Virus record (IMG/VR): IMGVR_UViG_3300029448_000103
Span: 1 to 42,323 of that record
Strand: one strand, 5' to 3'
DNA length: 42,323 bases
From: a virus
Shown one piece after another: positions 13,930 to 21,162 of this stretch (position 1 is the first letter of the stretch; each line of letters begins with the position of its first letter). The position numbers and the translations under genes were made by a program. The notes below the pieces were generated by a model, which had not been told where the DNA came from, ran no database searches, and was given only the letters and a program-made list of their open reading frames with translations.

Positions 13930-14765
13930 TTTTTCCTTAAAACCCAAGCACAATTATTAGCGACTTCTGGATAAAATACAGCAGAGGTCATTCTTAAAAA
14001 CTGTCTACCGTAACGTTGCTCCATCATCTTATACTGTTCAAAAGTCCATCCGTTAGGGTCCTCTCTAAGAGCCTTACGAAGTTTTGGTATTTGTATAAAC
14101 GTTCCAACTACCGATTCAATAACAAAATTTCTCTCTAGTTCTTCTTTTAACTCTTGAAAGCCCCACTCATATACATGATCTTCTGGCAACTTGTCATTAG
14201 ACCCGTCGTGGTTAGGTGTGGAAACATATCCTAGAGCACCCTTTCGCATAACTCTAGCGACATCATCTAACCACGCAGGCACAAACTCTCTACCCATATG
14301 TTCTATTACTTCTGTTGACCAGAAAAAATCTATGCTCTCATCGTCTAAGGCGAACACAGGGTTTACTGTAAGGTCTTGGATCCGTATTTCTCCGTTAAAG
14401 TTCTTAAACCATGTAGAATCCTTTAATAAACCGCCCGCATTAGACCAGAAAGGGTTTTCTAGTTCACACGCAGGGTCTATATCGTAGCCATAATAAGAAC
14501 GTATAACGTCGGATTTCTTTATTACATAGGCTTTATATAGATTACGAAGTGTCCAACACTCGCCGCAACCCACCTCAAAACTGTCGATTGGTCGATCTAA
14601 ATATTTCGCTTCTTCTATACAAAGAGTAGCTATCTTATCAAAACGGCTCATGTGAGCTAGTTCGTCAGGTCGCCAGTTGGCTAATACTCCAGCACTAGCA
14701 ATATTCATTCGTGTGTTTTTACTGTCGTTTTCGTTAACGGTTAATTTCTTTCTTATAGAGCTCAT
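13926..14765 (-). CDS. Class I SAM-dependent methyltransferase
   Basis: Start at ATG 14765 (MSSIRKKLTV) following GGGAGG, overlapping the upstream stop by four bases; 279 residues. The Rossmann motif I FEVGCGECW (63-71), the acidic end of strand 2 GYDID (93-97) and a STEVIEHM segment (150-157) show the SAM-binding fold. A VMRKGALGYVSTPNHDG segment follows. The VIEHM form is typical of small-molecule or peptide-like methyltransferases rather than DPPY-type DNA methylases, so the substrate is open. In this operon it may act on a modified nucleotide; this is inference. Confidence 0.82.
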   Translation of the reverse strand: MSSIRKKLTVNENDSKNTRMNIASAGVLANWRPDELAHMSRFDKIATLCIEEAKYLDRPIDSFEVGCGECWTLRNLYKAYVIKKSDVIRSYYGYDIDPACELENPFWSNAGGLLKDSTWFKNFNGEIRIQDLTVNPVFALDDESIDFFWSTEVIEHMGREFVPAWLDDVARVMRKGALGYVSTPNHDGSNDKLPEDHVYEWGFQELKEELERNFVIESVVGTFIQIPKLRKALREDPNGWTFEQYKMMEQRYGRQFLRMTSAVFYPEVANNCAWVLRKK

Positions 14766-15253
14766 TGTGTAGCCTCCCACCAGGATGGTTTAGTTCTTCC
14801 GTTGCTCCACTTAGCATAATGTTTTTCGTTTACCACGTAATTACGATAAGCAGTTATCGGATCTTGATTTTTATATTCATCAGGCATAGCCTGTGCGACA
14901 GGGGTCATTAGACCTCTGGTAATATTTTCTGGCATTGTGTATAAAACATCTGCAAGTTTTTCTATACTCAAATGTGTTCTTTTATAGCGATACTCGTATT
15001 CTCTGCCGAGAGCTAAAAAGTGTTTATAAAGCCACCAATAGTTGCCACTGCATTCTCTAGCCCAAACCGTGCAGGGATGGTTCTTGTGTGTTGCTTTATA
15101 TAGACCCACGCTATCTGCGTTTTCATCTCCGTCTAATATACGGTGGGCGGTACATAACATCTGTGCGCTTTCTAATATCATTTTTACAAGCATCTTATCG
15201 GGTTGTAGTTGTGCGGCTGTCTTAGGACTCTTACTTAAATAAAATATATTCAT
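14762..15253 (-). CDS. Conserved phage protein of the MNIFYLS...KMILES type
   Basis: A 163-residue protein whose opening MNIFYLSKSPKTAAQ and following DKMLVKMILESAQMLCTAHR recall a protein family common in cyanophages and other T4-like and marine phages (MNIFYL-x-DP-x-AA-x-DKH). Its C-terminal NYVVNEKHYAKWSNG and PSWW resemble that family too. Published function is uncertain as far as I know; a pyrimidine-dimer glycosylase-like reading has been suggested for similar segments but is not proven. It is the first gene after P8 with AGAAAGGAGAAA and overlaps the methyltransferase by four bases. Confidence 0.75.
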   Translation of the reverse strand: MNIFYLSKSPKTAAQLQPDKMLVKMILESAQMLCTAHRILDGDENADSVGLYKATHKNHPCTVWARECSGNYWWLYKHFLALGREYEYRYKRTHLSIEKLADVLYTMPENITRGLMTPVAQAMPDEYKNQDPITAYRNYVVNEKHYAKWSNGRTKPSWWEATQ

Positions 15254-15285
15254 AATTTCTCCTTTCTAAAAAGTTTACCCTTATA

Positions 15286-15314
15286 TTATTATTTACAAAG
15301 CTATACAAAGTAAA
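15286..15314 (-). promoter_or_regulatory. Phage promoter P8
   Basis: AGTGCTTTACTTTGTA with TTTACT at 15309-15314, a 17-bp spacer and TAATAA at 15286-15291; the sequence goes on TATAAGGGTAAAC, as at P1, P2 and P7. It precedes the DNA-modification operon. Confidence 0.7.
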
Positions 15315-15319
15315 GCACT

Positions 15320-16816
15320 TTATACCACATAGCAGCGAGTGGTTTTTGGCTCTATTAGATATAGATTTTCCTTAGTTCTCGTTACACCCACATAAAACAC
15401 CCTGTTCTCGTCATCGGGGTTTTGTTGGTAATTTTTATACACACGGTTTGTAATATCGGTCAGCAACACCACATTAGTTGCCTCTCCTCCTTTTGCCGCA
15501 TGTATCGTCGATAGTTTTATTCTAGGTTCTTTTGTTATCTTTTCTCCTCTACGAAGCATCGCTCGTATGTACGATATTTCTTTGGGTCGAAGTAGAGTAA
15601 AAACATCATACCAATGTCCATCTGGTAAGTCTGGAAAGTGGCTCTTTAAATCTTGATACTGTAGAGTTAGTCCTGTTTCTAAAAGATCTAATTTCTTTGC
15701 TTCTTTTACTTTAATGTATTTTAGTATGTTTGCACACTCTACAAGAGACACTTCCTTACCTTTTTGTAATCGTTCCCAATTAATAACGGCTTTTACCTTC
15801 TTTTCTGGAATACTGGGTCTCCCTTTTACCTCAAAAAACCACCCCTCGTTTCTGCAATGTTCATCTATTTCCTCTAACAAATAATTTGTTCTAGCTAACA
15901 CGAGCCATTGACCTTCTTCCATATTTACTGACTCTATTGTTGGCTCCCACCGAACCACTCCTTGTTCTTTTCTAGGGTTCCATTCTTTATAAACTCTAGA
16001 TCTGACCTGACCGATACATTGACTGGCAACTTTATGAACTGCTGCGGGAACACGATAAGACTGTTTTAAAACAAGTGCGTTTTTAGAATTTTGGATTAGA
16101 TAGTCAACGTCTGCTCCCGCCCATTTATATATTGCTTGATCATCATCACCAGCAACGTAGATTCTTTCAGCTCTGTCAGCTAATTTTCGAACAACTCTCC
16201 ACTGCAGGGGAGAAAGATCTTGTGCTTCGTCTACAAACATAACGTCTAATTTAGGTGTACGACCACTCTCTACAAAATTTAACAACATATCGGTGTAGTC
16301 AACTAACAGTCGATCTTGTTTAAAAAGTTTCAGTCCTCTAGCGAAACGCTCTAGCTCAAACCAGCCAACGGCATCTTCAACTTCATGCCACTGTTCTTCT
16401 AGTGGAACGTCTCGCATCCTAGCAAGATTTTCTATAAACGCTAAACGATCATCATGGGTCATGCCGAAGATATGTCCCTCATCGGATGTGGTTCTTCCCG
16501 TTAGTCTTAAATTTAATTTTTCATTTAAGTCTGCTATGTCAGAAAAACTAATAACACTTTCTCTTGTTAGACCTAGTTGTCTGAACGCGAGTGAATGAAG
16601 TGTTCTAAAAAACGGTAAATCTTTATTTGGAATATTAAACTTATCCATTGCTCTTTCTTTACCTTCATTTACTGCCTTTTTAGTGAATGTAAAAAACCCT
16701 ATACGATCAGGAGAAGTGCCTTTTTCGAGTTCGTCTTCGATCAAACCTAACAAGGTACTTGTCTTTCCCGTTCCTGGAGGTCCAAGAATAACTTGTGTAT
16801 GTGAAGGTAACGTCAC
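15320..16816 (-). CDS. UvrD/PcrA-like superfamily 1 helicase
   Basis: 498 residues with the full SF1A set: Walker A GPPGTGKT (12-19), motif Ia FFTFTKKAVNEGKERA (41-56), Walker B FVDEAQD (194-200), motif III GDDDQAIYKWAGA (223-235), the SYR segment near residue 262, STIHAAKGGEATNVVLL and VGVTRTKENLYL near the end. It unwinds DNA 3' to 5' or strips proteins. It lacks the large inserts of full-length UvrD and so is shorter. The GTG start at 16816 overlaps the small zinc ribbon's stop (GTGA). No DnaB-type helicase is visible here, so this protein and the SNF2 protein may cover phage needs. The gene is followed by P8. Confidence 0.95.
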   Translation of the reverse strand: MTLPSHTQVILGPPGTGKTSTLLGLIEDELEKGTSPDRIGFFTFTKKAVNEGKERAMDKFNIPNKDLPFFRTLHSLAFRQLGLTRESVISFSDIADLNEKLNLRLTGRTTSDEGHIFGMTHDDRLAFIENLARMRDVPLEEQWHEVEDAVGWFELERFARGLKLFKQDRLLVDYTDMLLNFVESGRTPKLDVMFVDEAQDLSPLQWRVVRKLADRAERIYVAGDDDQAIYKWAGADVDYLIQNSKNALVLKQSYRVPAAVHKVASQCIGQVRSRVYKEWNPRKEQGVVRWEPTIESVNMEEGQWLVLARTNYLLEEIDEHCRNEGWFFEVKGRPSIPEKKVKAVINWERLQKGKEVSLVECANILKYIKVKEAKKLDLLETGLTLQYQDLKSHFPDLPDGHWYDVFTLLRPKEISYIRAMLRRGEKITKEPRIKLSTIHAAKGGEATNVVLLTDITNRVYKNYQQNPDDENRVFYVGVTRTKENLYLIEPKTTRCYVV

Positions 16817-16989
16817 TCTTTTATGCCTTCCCTTCTTATTTTTTCCTCAAAAACTCTAGCATAAACTAAAACAAAAGCCTCACACTTAGGACAAGACAAG
16901 TTTGTTTCTATCAGTTCATTTCCCTCGTCATCTTCTACATCGTGATCGCCTCCCCAAATTAGTTCTTCATTACAGTGCCAACATTTCAT
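16813..16989 (-). CDS. Small zinc-ribbon protein, 58 residues
   Basis: Read directly: ATG 16989 to a TGA at 16813-16815. CWHC (3-6) and CPKC (33-36) make a rubredoxin-like or zinc-ribbon knuckle with an acidic Trp-rich loop (ELIWGGDHDVEDDEGN). Closely similar MKCWHC...IWGGDHD proteins occur in many tailed phages, as I recall, without a known role. ATGA and GTGA overlaps on both sides bind it into the replication operon. Confidence 0.82.
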   Translation of the reverse strand: MKCWHCNEELIWGGDHDVEDDEGNELIETNLSCPKCEAFVLVYARVFEEKIRREGIKE

Positions 16990-17570
16990 AAGCCACTCCT
17001 AAACGTTAAACTGATTCTTTTTCTTGTCCCTTCTAGTGCTGGAATTGAATGAGTGCTTTTCATTTGTGAATGCCCGTCGAACAAATAAGCATCTCCATCT
17101 TCCAGTAAAATTCTTCGTGTTTCAGATTTTAAAAAATAGCCATCTAAATGAATTTTGCTAGTATTGGTTTTCTTCTTAATTAAATCACTATAGTTCGTCC
17201 ACTCTAATATTCTAGGCGCTCCAAAAGAGATTCCTAAAACATGATCTGTTAAATTAGGAACAGTGTCTGAATGATGAGGAATCGTATCTTCTCCTGTTTC
17301 GTATAGTCCACATAAACAAAAGGTAAATTTAATCTTGCGACCTATTATCTCTGACGACCATGCCTCAGCTTTTTCTTTAATGATTTGAATTTCTTCAGTC
17401 CAAGGTTCTGGTTTATATAGTTTTCCTGCATAATTAAACTCAGCTGTGCCATAGCCTTTTGTAGGTCGTCCCTCAACTATTTCTCCATTAAACTTTCTAA
17501 CATTTGGAACGTCCCAATTAGTTATCGTAGGAGCTTGTCCTTCGAAAACACCTTTAGCGTACATCATCAT
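16986..17570 (-). CDS. AlkB-like 2-oxoglutarate/Fe(II) dioxygenase
   Basis: The 194-residue protein has the AlkB signature: the GLYETGEDTIPHHSD segment (88-102) with the metal ligands H100 and D102, SFGAPRILEW (115-124), the distal ligand H174 in KSTHSIP, and R185/R191 of KRISLTFR, which bind 2-oxoglutarate. AlkB proteins remove alkyl groups from bases by oxidation; phage versions may repair damage or act on modified bases. Here it lies between primase and helicase genes with ATGA overlaps. No nucleotide target can be named from sequence alone. Confidence 0.88.
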   Translation of the reverse strand: MMMYAKGVFEGQAPTITNWDVPNVRKFNGEIVEGRPTKGYGTAEFNYAGKLYKPEPWTEEIQIIKEKAEAWSSEIIGRKIKFTFCLCGLYETGEDTIPHHSDTVPNLTDHVLGISFGAPRILEWTNYSDLIKKKTNTSKIHLDGYFLKSETRRILLEDGDAYLFDGHSQMKSTHSIPALEGTRKRISLTFRSGL

Positions 17571-19090
17571 AACAAATTATCCTTAAACTCAGGTAGATCG
17601 TGCGGTTCTTCTTGAATTTTAAATTCTTCAATAAACCAAACATTGACACCCTTACCTTTTATATTGAAAAAGTGTGGCTCTCCGTGTAGCTGTTTCAGCT
17701 TAGACGTTAATTTATTTCTTTGATACTCTTTAAAATTATGTCTGTGTAAATACTCCATCAAATCTGCAAGTCTAAAATAAGTCTTGCCGTTATCTGTCCA
17801 AGGTTTATGTAGCAATAACTCATCTCGTTCTCTAGCGGGTCTCTCTGTGCAGAAAGACTCTAACAGTTCCATAAAATGCCCCTCTGTAGAACTTTCTTTA
17901 GGTACTTCTACTATTGTAAGCGCATCGAGCAACTGTTGGATAATCTGTCGCCATACGTTTTCTTTAACCTTTTGTGGTATTTTGTTTAAAGCATCCATAC
18001 ACTTACGTTGAAACCTGTTTTGATTTAATAAGTCATCGGTCTCTAACTCTAGTCGACCACCTTCTACGTCTAAAAACCAAATCGGAGGGTCACTGTCCTG
18101 TTTAGTTAGATTACTAAACAGAGGTGTTCCACCGTTTGCTCCTATGCCAAACTTACGGGTCCGACATAAAGGACTGTTGCAATGACTAGCGATCGGTTGA
18201 TCATTACACTTATAGAAATAGTCTTTTCTCTGCACCTGTTTACCAACGGTTAGCACCTCTTGAGCACCTAAAGGCGGTTGCATGTATTTAATATTCATGT
18301 TCTCTAGCCTTTTTTCCCAATCATCTGGGAACTTTTTCCTGAGAAAAACACCTAGATTAAACAGCCCAGAGTTTCTAGTGCCTTCAGGAAAACCCTGCAC
18401 AACTAAATGCTGTAAACAAGGCGGCGATTGATCTAACCACTGCACAGATTCTGTTAAAGGACTAGCCTCTAAAGACTCTAATGCTTTAGGGTCTAGTGCA
18501 ATCGACTCACAATGGTCTAAAAAATCATCGGGTGTTAATGCCTTTCCATCGAGCCCGTAAGCGTATCGAGTAGAATTTTCTCCACCAAAATAAGGCATGT
18601 TTAACGTGCTGCCTCGGTCTCCTCGTTCTAATAACAACTGAGTTTGTTTAGGAAATATCTCAGCCTGTCCATAACCGATTGCTGCTGCCAGTTGTCTTAA
18701 CTTTCGTTGTAACATCGACGCTGCAACAGGTTCTTTTAAAAATATATAAATATGAGCTCCTCCGCTTTTGCTCCTACAAATAACAAGAGGAAGTTTTTGT
18801 TTAGCGATCTTTATCGCTAAATCTTTTAAATCTAAGTGATACTCGTCTACGTCTATCGCGCCCCAGACACACTTGTTGTTTTCATCTATCGCAACAATCC
18901 CTACACTCTGACGACCAGACAAGTGGTTCTCCCATAATTTCAAAAGATCTTTATCAGAAAGCTCTTTCGATATGGTAATGTTTTTACCACTTGCCTTGCC
19001 ATCTTCTCTAGTTTCATTGTTAGCTGTAAATGTCCCGTATGCTTTTCGTAGTCCAGCATATCGCTTAGAAAATTTCTCCGCTAACGACAT
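17567..19090 (-). CDS. AEP-type DNA primase (TOTE/Prim-Pol-like)
   Basis: 507 residues. The N-terminal primase-polymerase domain has the acidic catalytic GAIDVDEY (78-84) and SKSGGAHIYIFL (107-118), the DxD and SxH pair of archaeo-eukaryotic primases. The layout resembles the AEP domain seen in TOTE conflict systems and in phage and plasmid primases. A Cys/His cluster (CNDQPIASHCNSPLC) in the middle looks like a zinc-binding primase C-terminal element. The rest (about 330-507) is helical. It should lay down primers for PolA. The start is ATG 19090, four bases after the upstream stop, with a weak ribosome binding site. Confidence 0.88.
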   Translation of the reverse strand: MSLAEKFSKRYAGLRKAYGTFTANNETREDGKASGKNITISKELSDKDLLKLWENHLSGRQSVGIVAIDENNKCVWGAIDVDEYHLDLKDLAIKIAKQKLPLVICRSKSGGAHIYIFLKEPVAASMLQRKLRQLAAAIGYGQAEIFPKQTQLLLERGDRGSTLNMPYFGGENSTRYAYGLDGKALTPDDFLDHCESIALDPKALESLEASPLTESVQWLDQSPPCLQHLVVQGFPEGTRNSGLFNLGVFLRKKFPDDWEKRLENMNIKYMQPPLGAQEVLTVGKQVQRKDYFYKCNDQPIASHCNSPLCRTRKFGIGANGGTPLFSNLTKQDSDPPIWFLDVEGGRLELETDDLLNQNRFQRKCMDALNKIPQKVKENVWRQIIQQLLDALTIVEVPKESSTEGHFMELLESFCTERPARERDELLLHKPWTDNGKTYFRLADLMEYLHRHNFKEYQRNKLTSKLKQLHGEPHFFNIKGKGVNVWFIEEFKIQEEPHDLPEFKDNLL

Positions 19091-19094
19091 GAAA

Positions 19095-19880
19095 CTAAAT
19101 CACTTCATCTGTATCAAACGTAGTTGAAGTGTTGTCTCGCTGTTGTTCTTCTTTAACCTCGACATCGCCCGCTCTAGCCGCCGACATGAAGTCTTTAGCG
19201 ATTCTGGCGGTAGCTAAATCTGTAGCACCTTCTTGGTTAATCGAATAACTGTTCCACGTGCCTTTGTCATTAGACTGTGTAGTGGTGCTAAGTTTGTATG
19301 TAAAAGCGAACATAGGAGCATCTACTGCCTCTCCTTTGCTGTTTTGTACTTTAGCCATCCTTAACATTGTTAGCCACTTCCTAGACACACCAAGACCAGT
19401 AGACGTAAATGCGACTACGGCTTGTTGTGGTGTAGGAGTTAAAGCGAGAACGAAAAACTGAGCCGTTTCTACGATCTCATTTCCATCAGGTGTGTAAAAC
19501 CGTCTGTTATCGTCATCTCTTGTGCACTTAGATAATATAGAGATATCGTGATTAGGGTTGACTAACCCTCCACCTTTTTCTCTAGGAATCCATTCGATGA
19601 ACTTCTTATTATAAGCACAAGGAACTACGGAAATGCCTTCTTCTCCAGCATAAACTTCGTTGGTGACTGTGTTATACAGATCACCTGCGCTTGCTCCTGG
19701 GATGTGTTTTCCGTCTGCTTTTTGTAGTTGTGGTGACGTAGGTTGTAGAACTCTAATAAAAGGGATTGCAAAATCCTCAGTTGTAGTGTCCTCTAACCCC
19801 GTACCGCCTGTCAATAGACTATCATCAAATGTAGCTATTGCTGTAGCTTCTTTTTCAGCTACTTCTTTCTTTTCTGCCAT
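19095..19880 (-). CDS. Conserved marine-phage protein, possible ssDNA-binding protein
   Basis: Start at ATG 19880 (MAEKKEVAEK), with AAAGGA upstream; 261 residues. IPFIRVLQPTSPQL, then GDLYNTVTNEVYAGEEGISVVPCAYNKKFIEW is a pattern found in many marine podovirus proteins beside the primase. The later part (FVLALTPTPQQAVVAFTSTGLGVSRKW) has beta-strand character. Position between primase and a coiled-coil protein, predicted beta content and an acidic, disordered tail fit a single-strand DNA-binding protein. This is inference; I do not see a defined OB-fold signature. Confidence 0.55.
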   Translation of the reverse strand: MAEKKEVAEKEATAIATFDDSLLTGGTGLEDTTTEDFAIPFIRVLQPTSPQLQKADGKHIPGASAGDLYNTVTNEVYAGEEGISVVPCAYNKKFIEWIPREKGGGLVNPNHDISILSKCTRDDDNRRFYTPDGNEIVETAQFFVLALTPTPQQAVVAFTSTGLGVSRKWLTMLRMAKVQNSKGEAVDAPMFAFTYKLSTTTQSNDKGTWNSYSINQEGATDLATARIAKDFMSAARAGDVEVKEEQQRDNTSTTFDTDEVI

Positions 19881-19882
19881 AA

Positions 19883-20458
19883 TCAATCCTTTTTAATAAT
19901 TGCTTTAGAACCTATATAGATTCCAAAAGGCTCGGTTGGAATATCGTTCCCCGCAGTAAACTGTTCCTTAACAAAGGCTTTCAGTGAACTGTGATGAACA
20001 CTCTGACGTACCTCTGGATCTAGTCCTCGGGATTTCAAAGCTAAGACGGTTTGGTCAACCTTCTCAGCTTCTCCACGATCAAACTTTAAAAGAACATCGT
20101 TCTTTATAAGCGCTTCGTGTCCGTTGTCTACTAGCCATTTGTACGCTACTGCTTGGTTTGCTTTCGAAATGTGAGCGTTATAAAACTCTTTCACAGAAAT
20201 TTTTTCTCCTGTGCTGAGTATTATCTCGGTCAGTCCTACCTCTTGCATCGCATCGGGTAGTTCTTGCTCCGAAGTCAAACGAAGTTCTTCTTTTTTAGCT
20301 TTCAAATTTGCTTCTAGCTCTGCGACTTCGTTCGCGAGTAAAAGTTGTTTGTTAGCTAAAACAGAAACTTTTGAGAGTTCTCCATCGGAAACTTCGTTCG
20401 TCCATTCCTGAACGTCTTCTGTTCCGATTAACTCCTCGAATGTGGGTTTATCAGCCAT
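19883..20458 (-). CDS. Coiled-coil protein of replication operon
   Basis: 191 residues starting MADKPTFEEL at ATG 20458 with AGAAAGGAGAAT. Residues 28-62 form a coiled coil (VLANKQLLLANEVAELEANL). A conserved-looking LPDAMQEVGLTEIILSTGEK and ISKANQAVAYKWLVDNGHE follow, a pattern I remember from T7-like and other phage proteins next to recombination or ssDNA-binding genes, without a known function. It overlaps the upstream gene by eight bases and has the same spacing to the next gene as a coupled pair. Confidence 0.7.
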   Translation of the reverse strand: MADKPTFEELIGTEDVQEWTNEVSDGELSKVSVLANKQLLLANEVAELEANLKAKKEELRLTSEQELPDAMQEVGLTEIILSTGEKISVKEFYNAHISKANQAVAYKWLVDNGHEALIKNDVLLKFDRGEAEKVDQTVLALKSRGLDPEVRQSVHHSSLKAFVKEQFTAGNDIPTEPFGIYIGSKAIIKKD

Positions 20459-20777
20459 CTAATTCTCCTTTCTGATAGAGGTCGATTTCAACAGGATAAT
20501 AGATACCCTCCTGACGATCCCATTTAAGGATGTTATATCGACCATTGTTATATTGAGCGGCAATCGAACACGCAACACCTATTGCGGCGGGATCACCAAT
20601 TAATAGTAAGTAATCTTCCTCTGTATAGCCTCGCAGAAGTTTTTTCATCCTACGAACTGACGGGGAAGCACTTAGCATTATTTGTGCGTTAGAGGGAAGC
20701 AGTAGCTCGAACTCTCCATACTGTCTAGCAGAAGCGATATTGCGTCCTGGAACCTCTTGTACAACATATACTGTCAC
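20451..20777 (-). CDS. First gene of replication operon, hypothetical (GTG start)
   Basis: A 108-residue protein starting at GTG 20777 (MTVYVVQEVP) with a strong AAGGAG ten bases upstream. SASPSVRRMKKLLRGYTEEDYLLLIGDPAAIGVA looks like a small alpha/beta fold. A segment NGRYNILKWDRQEGIYYPVEIDL recalls proteins of unknown function common in phages at the head of early operons. It is the first gene after P9 and is likely to be made early. Confidence 0.72.
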   Translation of the reverse strand: MTVYVVQEVPGRNIASARQYGEFELLLPSNAQIMLSASPSVRRMKKLLRGYTEEDYLLLIGDPAAIGVACSIAAQYNNGRYNILKWDRQEGIYYPVEIDLYQKGELDG

Positions 20778-20803
20778 TTTTCTCTCCTTTCTGATTTCTA
20801 AGC

Positions 20804-20848
20804 TATAGCGTCTATCGGGTGGTTGTCTCAGATAGATTAGACGCTATA
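20804..20848 (-). repeat. 11-bp inverted repeat in leader of replication operon
   Basis: TATAGCGTCTA at 20804-20814 and its exact reverse complement at 20838-20848, 23 bp apart. It lies between the P9 -10 box and the operon's first gene, so it can be a hairpin in the leader RNA or a paired operator. Confidence 0.6.
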
Positions 20849-20866
20849 ACTCGTTAGCGTTTTTAA

Positions 20867-20895
20867 AATATATCCTCCAATTACGTCAAAGTAAA
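20867..20895 (-). promoter_or_regulatory. Phage promoter P9 (replication operon)
   Basis: CCCTTTACTTTGACG with TTTACT at 20890-20895, a 17-bp spacer and TATATT at 20867-20872. It carries the TTTACTTT core, but the bases before it differ from the other copies. Confidence 0.68.
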
Positions 20896-20986
20896 GGGTT
20901 ATTTATTTATTAAAAACTATAGTGTTTTTGAGAAATAAAAATTTTATAATAAAAACTTTTCAAAAACTACTAATATCGCTAATAAT

Positions 20987-21078
20987 CTAATAGATTTTTA
21001 ACGAAACACAGTGTTTTAGAGGTTTGTACTCTATTAGTTTTCAAACAAAATCTATTAGAAATCGTTAAATCTATTAGA
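20987..21078. repeat. Repeated AATCTATTAGA motif (iteron-like)
   Basis: CTAATAGATTTTTAACGA (20987-21004) is a near-perfect reverse complement of TCGTTAAATCTATTAG (21062-21077). AAATCTATTAGA occurs twice directly, at 21048-21059 and 21067-21078, and ACTCTATTAG at 21029-21037. Spacing of the two direct copies is 19 bp. Confidence 0.6.
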
Positions 21079-21105
21079 GGGCACGAGGAATTTATTACTT
21101 TGGGC

Positions 21106-21135
21106 TTTATTTTATATCCTTTTGTAAGATATAAT
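21106..21135 (+). promoter_or_regulatory. Phage promoter P10 (rightward, SNF2 helicase)
   Basis: GGGCTTTATTTTATATCC with TTTATT (21106-21111), an 18-bp spacer and TATAAT (21130-21135), followed by GGG. It is the only rightward member of the family. The coding start at 21163 is 28 bases beyond the -10 box, with only a weak AGAAAG as ribosome binding site. Confidence 0.6.
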
Positions 21136-21162
21136 GGGATTTAGAAATTAGAAAGTATCACA

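Larger units (their letters stand above)
20778..21162. other. Divergent AT-rich control region, possible origin
   Basis: 385 bp between the divergent replication operon and helicase gene, with no gene. It contains P9 (minus), P10 (plus), an 11-bp inverted repeat (20804-20814 with 20838-20848) and a set of repeats of the type AATCTATTAGA. These are 21048-21059 and 21067-21078 as a direct repeat, an inverted copy at 20987-21004, and partial copies at 20970-20990 and 21029-21040. Such clustered repeats in AT-rich DNA between divergent promoters are typical for replication origins or repressor sites, but neither is proven. Confidence 0.55.

Noticed and set aside
13926-14765. Methyltransferase as a DNA restriction-type methylase
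   Set aside because: No DPPY/NPPY or PCQ motif; the VIEHM form points to another substrate.
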